Shown here in pieces: positions 49,201 through 62,734 of a stretch of DNA of 64,000 nucleotides (positions are counted from its first letter, which is position 1; the number at the start of each line of letters is the position of its first letter). The notes below the pieces were generated by a model. It did not search any database. It was not told where the DNA came from and saw nothing but the letters and a program-made list of their open reading frames with translations. The translations under genes and the position numbers were made by a program. This DNA is from Fratercula arctica (Eukaryota > Chordata > Aves > Charadriiformes > Alcidae), in the NCBI GenBank assembly GCA_947846985.1, contig CANTUZ010000004.1, positions 51,747,672 to 51,811,671 of the forward strand. The letters run 5' to 3'.

Positions 49201-52200
49201 CCTTCAAACACTAAATAAGCAAAGAACACTGGATTACAAAGACAAATGTATTTATGAAAGACCGAGAGGGCACCAGAAACGCTATATGGTTATGCTTCAT
49301 ATTAAGTAACGTCTAGCATCACTTGGATCAAAGTTAGGGATAAAAATCTATACCTTTGGCTGAGGGCAACCCTTCCCCTGCATTAGATCAAAGTAAGGCT
49401 TCTCTCCTAACCTTCCTGGCCTCTTCAATCTCTGCTTGTAGTACTTCTCCTGACTTCCTACTTTTCAGTTTCTTCCACTGATGTCTTTATGCTCTTCTGA
49501 AACAAAACAATTTAGCAGAATCCCAACACTTTTCTCCTCTTCTGCCATAATTTCTCCAGGATGTAATTTTCCAGGAGATCTTGGCTTGCCAAGCGTTCAG
49601 GGATGACTACCACTGTCTTGTTTGTTTCTTTCTCTACCATGGTCAACTTTCAGGCTTACCATTTTCAATTTGGCTCTGGTATAAGGTATCTGTTTTGTTA
49701 TTCTCTACCCAATTATAGTGTTTATTTGCAGTCTGAACTTTTTTAATATTTTCAATCTATACTGTACTTCCAAATCTTAATTAAGTACTTGTAATTGCTG
49801 TATTTCATACTTCAGAGCTGTACTTAAGATAGTTTCTATACTAAGGAACCCTATATTCTTTATTTTTCTTCCGTAAAACTGAGGAACTTTAAATGTCTCA
49901 CCTTCTGGATTGTATTTGTTAAATTTCAGTAAGATCTCTGCATCATGAAAATGTGCACACTTTGAAAATCAAATCACAAATTTTTGTGTCCTTACCCTCT
50001 TGCTGCAGTGAATACTGTGCCTTTTATCATTTCTCCCTTTACCCAGGAGTGAATCCCTTCATTATGATAACAAAGACAGATAGCACAGTATCTAAGTTGC
50101 CTCAATAATGCAACTCATCCAGACAAAATAGGAGCTTACACTATATACCAGCTCTACTTGTTTCCTATGCTCCTTATGTAGACAAATTAAAACACACAGA
50201 AATGCCAATATACATGCGCACACACTCTGAATGGATCATGACACACTTCTGATTGCTTCATAAGTCAGGTGTGTAACCCTGTTGGCAGCTGGGTACGTAT
50301 GGTTATGAGAGCAAGTGCATGGTACCACATTCCCATTTAAGGCCTCAACCAAAATCTATTGTAGCCAAGAGATATGTTTGCACTGACTTCAAATGGGACT
50401 GATTAATCGGGCACTTAAAATTTTTCCATCAGTTGCTGCCATTTTTAATCTTTGACCTTTGCATGAAATACAAATGTCTGCTACTTTGCTAGCATTCTTG
50501 ATGTACTTAGAATACTTCTGAAAAATGGTAATATCAGAGATACAGCAATTAAAATATTTTTTTCTGGGTGGGTGAATATATTTGTCTTCATTAAATATTC
50601 ATTTCAAAGTGTAACCCAGAGGGAGTTTGTAAATTAACCCAGATATGAGCTTTTATAAAGCAAACACAAGCCTATTCTTTGAGTAAAAATTACATTTCAC
50701 TGAATTTATTTTAACTCTCAGGGAGAGAAAACACATTACTGAAAGGCCAAATGAAGTACTAGTCACACGAGGGTAATTTGCCTTGGTAGTATCAAACAAT
50801 ACTCATCCTTGCTCTCCCATGCTGTGTGACTCCAGTGACATCCTACTTGATTTTTACTACTTGATCTGGGTAATTTTTTTCTGTGAGAAAGTCAACAGAA
50901 GTATGCACAGTGTGATGCTTTGGCTATGGAAAATTTACCTTTAAGGAGCTTTTTTAATGCTCTACTCACTGTAAAACATCTGTTTCTATGTTATATCAAA
51001 ATGCCCTAGAGTAGGTTTGGGGTTTTTTCTGTGTTGTTAAAACGTGTTTTCTAAAGAGCTGTATTCAAGGAACTTCGATACCATACCCATTACGCTTTCA
51101 CATCTAACCGTGTTTTCTTCTAGATCACAGCTGGGCTATTACATCCTTTGAAGCAAAATTCACTTCACAGCATTTCAACCCAGTGCCTTACCCAAGAGCA
51201 CATTTGCTGCACAGCTAACTTACACAACTTAGATATTTTTCAGGCTCAGTTGCATACGAAAATAAGAACAACCGAAACCCAGTTGATCGAGGTTTTCTGT
51301 AGTTTGTGCTCTGAATTCTCTGATTAGGTGACTTGTCAGATTAAAATAATAACAGCTTACAAAACCCTTCACAGCTTGAGGTCTGTGAAAGACAGTCTTT
51401 CCAGATATACATGAGTTTAAGCTTGGAGATGGATAAATAAAGAAAATCTGGATTCCCGAGTGCTCCTTGTCCCCTCTGCTATTCCTAGTGGTGGCCCCAT
51501 GCCTGTAGCTTGCTGTTTCTTTAGGCTCTTTTAATCAACTTACTGAATGCTTTTAGGTTGCCTTCAGAGCAATACTGTATGTGCTGATCTTTGGCTCCAA
51601 AAGACCTTTGTGTCTAGTGAGCCAAGAATACGATGTTTGTGTTGTATATTACACTACAAAGCAGGAGAAGCTGGTTCCTTCCCTGGAACTCAGGAACATC
51701 ATCCGTCTTGTGAAAATAGTGCCTTCCTGTGTGTTATAAAATGAAGAATTATTGTCACTCTTGTTCATTTGAGGCAGGCACAGTAACTAACACTGAAATA
51801 TTTTCATATCTTTAGTCCTGTCATATGCTAGAAAGCTGAAAAGAGGACAGCGCTGTTATTCTATTTAGGTTTTAATTAAACATATTAAATATAATGTATT
51901 GTTGGATGGCTTTGGGAAAAAACTGTCCAATATCCTTATTTCATAAAGCAGTTAATCTTTTCTTGGTGATTTCATCAACAGTCCAGAGGTTGTGTTCAGC
52001 TGTGTAATGTGGCCTTTGAATACAGATGTTCTGCTCCTATGCATTGCAAGAATAACTCTTTCCTGCCTAGGACAAAGCACTTAAAGTAAATATTTTCAGG
52101 CTCCTTTTTGCTATAAATACTAAGCGTCTGTAACCCACTGATGTCTGTGCGTGTCACTGATGGATATACCCATCAATACCTGGGGTTACCTGTGATCCCA

Positions 52201-52679
52201 AGGCTGCTGCCTTCATCTTCAGCTGTAAAAGGATGAGGGTTGCAAGAACGTCTGTCCCTGTGTGCGAAGGAGCACGTCCTGCTCACTCTCAGTGGGACAC
52301 ATTCATCTCCTCTTCAAAAGAAGCTGTTAGAGTTTCCCTGCGACCCCAAGACATCTGAAGCCTGGAGGAGCTCCGTTTCTGCAGCAGCTGATCCATGGGG
52401 AGCTGCATCTGGGACTCACAGAGCTACAAGGACGAGCTCCCTGCAGGTCCAGAGGGACAGGCTCAGCCCTTATGCTGGCTTCTCTCACACTTCTTAGTCC
52501 AGCCCTGTGAGCTATTTTCTCACAGTGGCCCAACTTTAGCAGGAAAATTACTGAATACTTCTCACAGAGCTCAACTCAGAGCCTTTTGGCTAGAGAGATC
52601 TCCTAGTGTTGAAGAGAGTGGCCAGACTGGGAAGGGACTCGATTGCTATATAAGAGGCATTCCTTCGTTCTCCTCAGGT

Positions 52680-52683
<4 letters not shown>
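40224..52683. other. Long non-coding stretch, nothing recognised
   Basis: AT-rich apparently unique DNA. T runs at about 44638-44655 and 46918-46932 and an A/C-rich patch at 47657-47685 are simple sequence. Open frames at about 44.75-45.05 kb (minus), 46.1-46.4 kb (plus) and 48.35-48.66 kb (minus) have no recognisable homology. The last 450 bp, from about 52.2 kb, are GC-richer and run into a poly-A tract. No RNA gene seen. Confidence 0.45.

Positions 52684-52713
<30 letters not shown>
52684..52713 (+). repeat. Homopolymer A30
   Basis: Thirty uninterrupted A follow TTCTCCTCAGGTAATT and precede GAAGAAGAG. No AATAAA or ATTAAA lies in the 10-30 bp upstream, which argues against a simple retrocopy tail, although the preceding 450 bp is GC-richer than its surroundings. 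Exact length may be affected by sequencing. Confidence 0.95.
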
Positions 52714-52715
<2 letters not shown>

Positions 52716-55700
52716 AGAAGAGTACTCATCACTACAGTTTAAAGGGACACTAGTCCATTTAGTGCATGTGAGAAGGTTGAGGTCCACGGCAGTTTTATGG
52801 CCATATCCATAAACCTGAGATTTAGAACTGGCTGTTAGGGAAAACAACCAGTCTAACCTGGGTCAGGATGTGCAGCTCTAAGAAAAAGCCCCAAGGTTTC
52901 ACCATGGTCTGTGAATCGGGAGAGAAGTACTCATACTGAGCAAATGAAATAACCATTTATAGTGTGTGCGTGGGTCTGGAGTCATGTCCAGTGTCTTCTC
53001 CAAATGGTCCTTGCAGCCCAGCTATGCAAGCGGAGCAGTGCCTTCCCTCAACCCCCCTGCAGCCAACATAAACCTCATTAACAGTTTCAGCCTTAGGTAA
53101 TGAAAACTGTAAATCTGTAATACTCCCTTGCCCAGAAAGGAGCTGCACTGGCTGAACAAAATGAATCGGCTCACTGCACTGAGAAATAGTGTAATCCTCC
53201 TGCAGTGGGGAAGGGGGGGCGTGAACAACTATCTTCAGGGAGCAGGGCTGGCTTGTAGCTCAGCAGTAAATAAAAATGGCTTTTAAAGGAATTTAATTTT
53301 CCAACTGTTGCAAGAAAAAAAAACCCAGCACGTATTTAACACCCTTTGTTCAATGTTGTTTCTTCTCTCGGTAAGAAAGCCGAGCTGTAGCCTACATACA
53401 CAGTTCCTCTGCAGCTCCTTATTCTTATAGACCTCTGTACCTTCTGACAGGCAAAAGCAGATGTGCTATTTCCAAGATATGCCATGGTCACTGGCAGCGG
53501 AGGAGCTCGACACCAGCACATTTTAGCAATTTGAGTTATCAGTAGTAATGACAACGGGGTTAGAGTATCCAGTCCTTGTTAAGAGAAAGATTAATCTAGC
53601 CTCACACACACTAGAGACTACAAGTAATGGCAGAAAATAATTTGTGGAAAGCTTTTCCCCCCATTTCAAAGCTGGGGAAGGTGGAGTACTTACAGATTTA
53701 CATAATAGGTCAGTATGTAGATGATCTATTTTTGATCTGCCTAAATGATAATTATCTGTTGTGCCCAGGTGGCAGAGGAAAATGAAATTCAGTAAATTCA
53801 TAACTGATCCACATTCACTTGCCTGTTAAATGCATGTTTCTGTATGAACTTGCATATTCCAAAGAAAGCACTGGACAGATCTAATTTTAAGAGAATATTT
53901 GTGACTAAGCTGACAATTTTCTGAACGCAAGGAGGTTTCCCAGTTTGACCCTCTTTACCAATGCTGTTTGCAGTGATGAGGATGAAGGAACCTTAATGAC
54001 TTGCAAACCTTTCAAATAAAATTAACAACAAGCAGGCTTAAGAGGTTGTGTAGCTCACTTTCAAAAATACATTAAACTTTTCAGTAGCACCCAGGAAATC
54101 TACTGGCTTCTCAGGTTTTGTTCTGACAAGCCAAATGGAAAATTGAGGAAGGAGATTCACTTTTTAGAGATTATTTTTAAATTGAGTCATTGAATTATAC
54201 AAATTGTAGAATGTAGAAAAGCCACCTGCATGAGAGACAAGCAACAGAAATTTGCAAGGGGAACAACCGCTTCATTTGATAACTTTCCATCAATGTACAG
54301 TGGGAAGAAAAAAATTCCGCTAAGATCTCTGAAGTGAAGTGTATTTAAGTGTATTTAAACTGTGCTTAGGCTGAGTTATTTCTGATGGCTTAAATGTCAA
54401 ACTAGCAACTCAAGTGTTTATTAGTGAGTCAAATATCAGTAATAATAATACTGACTATTTAATCTACTGACTATTTAGTCTATTTAGTTTTATATATTCT
54501 GTCCTCCTAATACTCATTACTTAATGCAAAGTTATGATCTATTTAAAGGGATTATTTAAGAAAAATGCCTTTTCAATTGGAATATTTAAGAATTACAATA
54601 GCAACTGCCAAGTTATTCCAGAGAAATAATATGAAATCATATCAATGAAAATGACTTTTCAAAAAAGACTTGAAGATGTTTTGTCTTGTATTTAGCAGAC
54701 ACTACAGCGAACAATGATTTTGTAGGGTACTACTTGGACTTCCCATATCTCCAAACTGTAACAGTAACCCAAAACCAATATTTATGGTGTTTATATGGAT
54801 ATAGCTTACGAGGTTTTCTCATTTTATTGTTATTGTGATCTTTATCTTTTCTATCAGCTTCCCCAAACCCAAGAAGGAATGACAATCATGTTACTCAAAT
54901 GAATAATTTCCTTTGTTGTTCAGCTGATTCAGCCAGACTTGAGTCTCTTTTGCCAGTTGAGGCCAAGAACTTACTAGTGGTTTCAGTTCTTGGCTTTAAG
55001 CTTCTAGATTCCCTCAGGCTACCTCACAGCCCCACTCTATCTGAATGATCTTTTACATCCATATCCTCATTTCCTGAGCTGGAAAGAAAGTTGAATAAGC
55101 TGTGGCATGTCCTCTGGAAACACCATGACCTTTGTCAGTTAGTAAAGATGTTTTGCCCCTGAAGCTGTAGCTGTGCAAGTTCGACAAAGCATAGCTTATA
55201 AAGAATGACTAACCTGTGAAAAAAATCCCACAACCCAATGATGGGGATTCAGAACTTTAGAAGTAGCCGAAACGCCATATTCACCTGAAATCAAACTCTT
55301 CTTTAGTTCTGCTCATCAGGGAAACCTTATAGATGGTTACTGGAGTTCAAAATATGAGCCTATAAAACACAGTCGCGACTGGGTTTTGGTACTTGTTTTG
55401 CTGCTGTGGCATTCATCACCTCCCATCCCTTAGTCTGTCCTTGTCCAAAACCAAAATAAAGATGTCTGCAAAGTAATTAAAGTACTGTGAGACTGGTCAA
55501 TAAGTTATAAAACATAAATGTACAGACATAAATAGTTCAAATCTACAGGACTACAAAATACAGGAATTTCTTTGGACACAATGAACACATATTTCTGAAT
55601 CATTCCTGTCTGAAATATTTATCTTTAGACATCTCTCTTCAACCTTGTTTTTCTTTATCTATTGTTGGTTATACCTGCTGGGCAAGCAAAAGCGGACTAT

Positions 55701-56089
55701 TTCATGTTTTCTTGGTACTACAGAACTGTTCTTCAGAGGATTCCATCTCATACTGTTTTTCACCATTTTCAGTGTCAGAAGTTATTTTACCATCTCTAAC
55801 AGCATTACTGGGATGTGTGTACATGACGACCTTACCCCACAGCTCATATTTCTTTTGTAACTGAAACAGACTCTTACTGTAAAGGAATTTGACAACTTTG
55901 TGGCTTTTTCAGCTTGTTTATATGACAAAAAAAATGAGTCCTTCCTATCAGTTAAGGAGCTTTTGGAATGCAAGGATGTCTAGACTAAAGGTGAAGGACG
56001 TCCATGTATTCCTTAGGGTGTGCAGTCTATTAATACAAGTTATGCACTAGCTTTTCTTAAATTTGCATATTTTCCCCATAATTTATGAT
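52714..56089. other. Non-coding stretch, nothing recognised
   Basis: AT-rich DNA; minor local duplications at about 54338-54358 (AAGTGTATTTA twice) and 54450-54490 (ACTGACTATTTA-type words). No coding homology or named repeat seen. Confidence 0.5.
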
Positions 56090-56120
56090 CCCTCCACCCC
56101 CCCACCCCACCCCTCACCCG
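56090..56120 (-). other. G-quadruplex-type tract on the minus strand
   Basis: The plus strand is a C-rich stretch of 31 bp. The minus strand therefore carries six G runs of two to seven bases, at least four of them three or longer, separated by 1-3 bases (GGGTGAGGGGTGGGGTGGGG and onwards). That satisfies the usual G3+N1-7 quadruplex pattern. It lies in AT-rich DNA with no promoter or gene recognised nearby. Confidence 0.85.
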
Positions 56121-59100
56121 CAGGTTTAAACTGTATGATGTTTCAAATTAGGGCATTATTGTAGATTCTGATCTGAACTCTCTCCCTATTGTTGCTGGTT
56201 CTGTGTGACTTCAAAGAGAAAATAAATGGCAGAGAAAGAAAACCTCTTGTTTCCAAGAAGATGTGGTATGTCCAGAAAGGTATCCACTTAGAATCATTTC
56301 ACTACCAGTGCAGATGATGGAGGTTAAATATTTTTATTTAGTAGTAGCAACTGTTAAAATGAGTGCAGCCTGCACAGAGCAAACAGTAACAATGCTATTT
56401 GCTGGATATCTAAAAAACAGTGTTTTTTGCAGAACTTCCTTGATGAGACAGCGATGTGACTATTGACCTGGTACCTTGTTCTCTCTGCTTCCCAGTCTGG
56501 CCTTTCCTGGTTCCCCTGAAATCAGCTCTCTTTCTGAAAAAAATAATTTAAAAACAGTTGCATACTCCAGCAAAGCCACGTAATCTGGCTGCAAGTGTGT
56601 AAAGAGAAAGTAGATCAAACAGAGCCACTCGTTAACCTCAAGTTGAATCTTCATCCTAATATTGTCTCAGTGTTCTTTCTACACTTCTGTTGGGACACAG
56701 AGGATATGAGGGAAAATACTACATATCAGTGCTCCTGTGCTGTGGGACCCCAACCTCTGGTGCCACTTATTCTGAATTTTTTAAACTGAAATGCATAAGG
56801 GTTCTTTTTAGGACCTTCTTGTCTCAAGACTATATCCAGTCTGATATTTAAGATTTTTTTAGTCATCTTTATACCAGGGCTTCATAAGTACTTTTGATCC
56901 TCATGGTACAGCTGCAGGGTCTGCCTTCCAGAGGTGTGCTGTGAAATCTTCAGGCCAAATAGTTCTGGGAAATCAGATATATTGTCATCCTACCCCAGCT
57001 ATAGGGGCAAGATGCAGCTGATCCTGGAGTTCAAAATTGGGGAAGATAAGGGGTGATAGAGAACAGAGAAAACTAGTAAGGGAAGGAAATAAGAATACTG
57101 TTAGAAACACATATATTAAGAAGAATAAGAAATACTAGCTCTGACATCGGATGGACACAAATGGGAAAAGTAATCAGATTAGTAACAATACAGACCACAA
57201 AGATGTAATCGATAAATATGTCTTGTCTCTGTTTGATGTATTAGAGAGTATATTTGAAGGTACTTATTATTCTTCTCAGTTACTGCTGTAACAGAAAACA
57301 GCTACTATTAAAACCAATTATTTTAAAAAGCAATCCGAAATAACTTGAATGCAAGAGTTTTTAAACAGTCAGCCAAGGAATTATCTTTAATAAGCTTTGA
57401 TCTGTAAGGAAGTTTCAGAAGATAGGCAGAATAGTGATGTTGGATCAATATTGAAGAATGATATAGAGGAGGCTTGGGTAATTTCAGGCCAAAGTAATAG
57501 CTTAATAGCCTATATAAGTTAAATAATAAAGTAGCTGATGTATGACTCAATTAGTGAAGAATTATAAGGTAAGAAATATAAACAACAGCAATCAACATTG
57601 TCTCTGGGAAACAGGACCGATAATTGCAATGACACATAACAGTTTCCTTATGACATTTGACTTTGCAGTTTGACCTGGAAACTTAAAGACAGAGCTTACC
57701 ATTATGAATAGCGGCGAGATTTAAAATGAAATAACTGACAGATTTTCCTGTGTGCAGAGGACTGCTACTGAGTAGGCCTGGTTGCTCGGGTGGTTTCCAG
57801 AGGTGTCTGTAGGGTACCCACCTCCAGCAACATCAACAAATGCTTCCGTGATTCTACTTCTGAAACCCTTGAGGAGCAAAGGGAGCTCATACTCATCTCC
57901 TTCACCCTTTAGAACATGCATTTATGCTAAAAGCAGTTAAGTGTGAAGATTAAGGACCATATTTTGGTTTTCAGAGTAGAAAGAGAATAAAAATTACTCA
58001 GAACAAAGCCATTGGAGAAAAAAAAAAGTAAATAAAATCATAGATTTTTCAGTAATATCATTGATCAGCCACTGCAAATAGTGGAAGTTTTGCTCATAGT
58101 AATAATGCACATAATCAGTTGTGCTGTCTAAGCAACTTGGAAAAAGCAGAGCAAATGCATACCTAACTTGCACTGGAGAAAGAACAGCCCTGTCTCAACT
58201 GGCAACCCATAGGTAACCTCAGTTCTGTTACTATCAGAAAATGCAACATTGTGAGCAAAAATAGGTGTGTGGAGACTTCCTCATTGCAGGTGGATTTTCT
58301 TTGACAGATTCACCAAAATAATGCTGGAACTTTTGTCTTCATTTGATGTGTAGTCATCAGTTTAGGTATTTAAACAATTTAACTGTTTCACCGTTTGCAA
58401 CCATTCTATTAGAAAAAGTTGTCAATATACAGCGTATCTATTTCAGCTACTTCTCTAGGTTCTTAGAGCTGTTCTGTTTGGATGTAACATTTTTAGTAGA
58501 CAGTTTGTTTAAAATATGCAAGAACTTAATTATAATATACAAAATGGGAAAAATTAGCTGGCCAAGACTTTTGCCAACTTGCCAACTGATGCTGCTTAAT
58601 GAGTATTAGAGTAGGTACAATAACAAAAATTAATGGTTTCAGATCTAACACACAAAGAAAAGCCCAAATAAAATATTTCTTCAGATGCATTCATGTGCAG
58701 AAATGAATTTTTCCTGTATTGCAAAGGCTGAATCTTGATTTTTTTAATAGTTTATTCACAGCGAGGAAATAATAGAGAATGCTGAAGCAGGCAAAAGAGA
58801 TTATGAGAGCTGTGAAAAGAAAATATGAAACCCAAGATGAGACGGTTTGATAGAAGACTAGAGAAATCACGCAATACAAAAGCCAAGTCACAGTCTGGGG
58901 GCTTTTCTGAGCTTGGCAAATGTTTGGCTAAGAAAATCAACTCAGAGAAGGGTATCATTAATTTGAAAGACCGTAAATATATCTGCTAGCTGTTCTCCTC
59001 AAGTTCTTGGAGAAACAATGTTAGTTGTTAGAAATTTTGCCCTAATACTATATAATGTATCAAAACATTTTTTTATTTGAGTGCCATTAAAAGTGACTTG

Positions 59101-60020
59101 AAAGCTATCTGCTTCTTGCTGCTTCTTTGCTTGGACAGGTTATGTGACAGTCGTATCATTAAGCATCACTTCCGTACACTTTTCAAGCTGCAGACTAGGT
59201 TTATGCAACTAGGTCACTTATACACTTGAATTTCAGCCAGCCCGCAGAAAGCTGCTGACTTGTTTCACAGAGAACTTTAGCAGGCAGTGTCTGGCTAAAA
59301 GAACACACCATTAAAATACTGCATTGCAGGTGGTGCAACTAGACCAAAAATTAATTTGTAAACCCACCAGAGCCATTCAGTAGTTTGTTTTCTAAGTCAT
59401 TGATCATAATGTACCATAAATCTAGGACTGAAAGTTTTTCTGTCCACAACTGGGCCTTGTTCTCCAAGGTGCCTACGGCTTTCTCCCTTGGTTGCCTTGA
59501 CTCGTGTCCCTCTGTTTGAACTGCAGGATTGGGGTACCAGCTTCTCATTCCTTCTCGTACAACATCTGCTGACACTGATCAGCCAAGGCAGCATAGCTCA
59601 GGAGTGAGGCAAAGAAAACATGACATTTGTTAATTCTGGCATAAGTTTTTCTGATAAATGGAATTACAAATGCGATAGATATGAAAAAGCTGTTTTTATT
59701 AAATAATTCTGCTTATTTGCTCTGGAAGAATTAACTGCACGCAGTACTGAGCTCTAGAGACTGTCTGACCGTAATGGATGAAATATCAGTTGCAAGGTTT
59801 GCAGTTGCTTGTTGGGCAGCCAACATTGGACTTGTTGGCTTTACAATTATGTTGGAATTAACATCTATCAAATGATGTTAACTATCTAACTAGGGAACTT
59901 ATCTGAGGTGTACAGGTATAAAGAAAACAGAAGAAAAATGCCACAGGTATAATCTACTCACTTTATGATTCTTTTAATTATTTTTTTTTCTTCCAATACA
60001 GTTCATGGCAGCTCTGATTC
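56121..60020. other. Non-coding stretch, nothing recognised
   Basis: No named repeat or coding homology. A minus-strand open frame at about 59351-59575 has an unremarkable composition. An AATAAA on the minus strand at about 59696 would fall some 325 bp beyond the stop codon of the MTG2-like fragment, where a 3' UTR could end, but this may be chance. Confidence 0.4.
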
Positions 60021-60310
60021 CTACCACTTGACCAGACTTTGCCCTTGTGTTTTTTCTTTCTTCACATAAATGTCATACCGTTCTCTCAAATGCAGCAACA
60101 ATTGCTCTAGGTTGTCTCCTGTCAACGCAGACAATGCGATGACCCGGTCATCTATCTGCTTTTTAAGGAGTGGTGAATTAATCCTGGATAAGCAAGGTCA
60201 ATCTTCCAATGTGTAGGCTGGGTGGACCAGTGATTGGTACCTGAAACAAAAAACTAAACGGGCAAAGCGCCCACCAGGTTTGGCCTGATATGTCTTGCCT
60301 AACCTGAAAG
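60021..60310 (-). pseudogene. MTG2: MTG2 (GTPBP5)-like C-terminal fragment, decayed
   Basis: The minus strand from 60182 to the TAG at 60021-60023 reads 53 open codons: INSPLLKKQIDD, then VIALSALTGDNLEQLLLHLR, then a basic tail ending SLVKW. SALTGDN is the G5 (SAx) motif of Obg/Era-type GTPases. NLEQLLLHL and a C-terminus ending in a basic residue plus W match what I recall of MTG2, a GTPase that acts in assembly of the mitochondrial large ribosomal subunit. Upstream the similarity appears to continue with frame changes: a KIDL piece of the G4 region at about 60200, and a DISGQTW segment at about 60285 like the family's 'VVDLS..EPW'. An ATCCAG acceptor-like site sits at 60183-60188, so a genuine last exon cannot be excluded, but the apparent homology across it and the frame breaks favour a pseudogene. 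No P-loop exon was seen up to 64 kb. Confidence 0.55.
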
Positions 60311-62734
60311 GCAACATCACTTAATGACTTCTACATTTTATAAAAAAAAGATAATTTGAAAAGAAAATACTTTAAATGTAGCAAAAATATTTCTGGCAAT
60401 TTTAGAATAGAGCTTTGTGAATTTCTCCTATTTTCTCAACTTTTTTCTCAACTTGTTAAAACTTCAACCTAATTTATGAATAAACATTTTTCCTCCCAAG
60501 AATGTATTCATTACTCAGGGAGAAAAGAGTTTCCCAGTTTTCCTTTGGAAATAAATACAATAGGCATAAGAGTCTGCTTGTAAGATTAAAACTGGACCAC
60601 CAGACAGCCCTACAATCGTGCTGTAATCACTAAGGCAGCCACTATATCTCTGATCATCTAAACTAAGCGGGATCTGAATAGCTCTTTGCCAAAGAATCTC
60701 AGGAATTTAGTGAAATAATCGAACAACCTATACATTCAGATAAGATTTCTAGACAGGAAAGAGAATAATTTCTGGACTGTGAGGGCTGTTGGCTGCGTGG
60801 TATTGTGTAGCCTAAAGAGTTAAAGTTATATTTTGAAATTGAGCTTTGCAGTGTTGGCTCATGGTTTCTGAGAAGTGACTTCTTTCTGCTGTCTGTGCCT
60901 GGAGGGGCCCTGCTGCGCTCGTTCGCTGTGAAGAAGAAACGTTGCCAGAGTACAACCACTTCCTCATCACTTTTTAATTTGGCCCTTTAGCCCAAACCTG
61001 TAAGCCAAAGTCTGAGATTTAGACTTCCTAAATCAACAAATGAGCATTGCCAGCTTCCAAAAGACAAACATCTGACACGCTGGAGTCCAGTTTTTAATGC
61101 CTGCTATGATGGTGGGGGAACATCAGCTCTCAAGGATGTCAGTGAGGACAACATTAGGAAGCCCCCAAAGGGGCTAATGATTGGAAAAAAGGAGCAAGTA
61201 ACATCAAGGACAGCTGTTTGGCTTTCTGTATGCAGACAGCTTAAACTATCCACATAGTGCCTTGAAATGGCTTCACTGTCACTTAAATTTTGGGTCTAGA
61301 ATTTGAGCTCTGGCCCTCTGGGAATGATGCTCCAGTAATCAAAACAAAGGGTCCTGGCTCCACCCTGTGCAGATGTAAAAAAATTCCAAACCACCTAGGA
61401 TGTCAGTCCTGAGCAGAAGGGCTCACTCGGTGTTCCTAGGAAAGGCAGGAAAGAGACATGGCTGTTTGTCAGCTGATGACAAGGATCAAGCTACAGAAAT
61501 TGCTCCCCATGTCATCCCTCTCCCTCCTTGCTCTTCTGGAGCCTAAAGCCAGGCAAAGGCTGCAAATGCTTTGGAGAACTCAATCTTGTACTGAATGAAG
61601 CCATGGTCTGTAGTAAGGTTGTAGGTTGTACTTTTTTTTTTTTTTTCCCCCACCGATATTTGATCTCTCACTTTTAAAAGACCAGCAGGAAGAATTTTCA
61701 GCAATTTATGATGGAGGTAGAAGTGGGAGAGAAAGCAAGTTAACACTGCAGCATCATTTGACTGTAGCAACACACAGTTTAAGCTGACCTAAGAAGGTGC
61801 TGGTTTTGTTTTGTCCTTCCTACTCTAGCCTAGACATGATTTCCTCCATCCAGCTCTGGGTGTCAGCCCGTCCCAGTATGAGCTAGAAGATGTAGGAGCT
61901 GCAAAATTAAAGCAGAAAAAACCAACGAAGCAACCCACCAACCAAGCCAAACAAAAAAGAATAGCTTTCTGCTAGTTGTGCAGATCATCATCAGGAGCAG
62001 GTAACTGCCAGTGCCAGCACGAGGGAGATCGACTGCTCAAAGGGAGCAGCATCACTGATTCAGTCTGGCTCACGCTGGCATGCGATTGCCATCTTAAGGC
62101 TGGAAACTAGACCGGTGTGCAGGACTTCGTGCAGGACTTTCAGCTAGAAAAAGATTTTGCTGACTTACCTGGAGGCAGCTGCCTGGACAGACAAAGTGAG
62201 AGAGAGATAGTGGCTATTAGAGGAAAACAAAAATTTACAAGTGTCATGGCAAGTTCCGGGCTCAGAGTTTCCTAGTTACTAGCTCCTTAGTCCTACTGTT
62301 ATAAAGCTCCTTGTAACCTCAAGGAAAGTCATGGCAGCATTTTAATAGAGATTTTCAAATAAATAAATTAGCAACAGAACTAAAACTGGCATTTCCATAC
62401 TGAGATGCCATAAGGTCTAGTCTCCCATTAGTGAAAAATTCAACTGAAGCAAATTTTTATTTTATTTTTTTTTTAATAGGCTAAAAAGATTGTTTTCATT
62501 TCCAGTTTACAGCTGTTCATGATCAATTTAGGCTCATCTTTTTCTTCAATCATTATCCTTAAGCTTAAATAACTTTCTTGCCTAGTCTTTACTTCACTGA
62601 TGTATTAATAGAGAGATAACATTTTACCCCTCGCAGCTATGGTTTTACAAGGTTAAACAAACTCTGCTGATTTCTCTCAGAAATTAGCTGCCGGTTACTC
62701 TGATCATGTTAATATCTTTTTCCTGCCTTATACT
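60311..62734. other. Non-coding stretch with no named gene
   Basis: No further MTG2-like exon is recognisable on the minus strand. A T15C5 run lies at 61632-61651 and a CCAA/ACCAACC-rich patch at about 61920-61950. The minus-strand open frame at 60699-60959 has no recognisable homology. Confidence 0.45.
61632..61651 (+). repeat. T15 run followed by C5
   Basis: Fifteen T run directly into five C. Simple polypyrimidine sequence with no exon recognised behind it. Confidence 0.9.

Noticed and set aside
61918..61950. ACCAACGAAGCAACCCACCA-type patch as a minisatellite
   Set aside because: Too short and irregular; ordinary low-complexity sequence.
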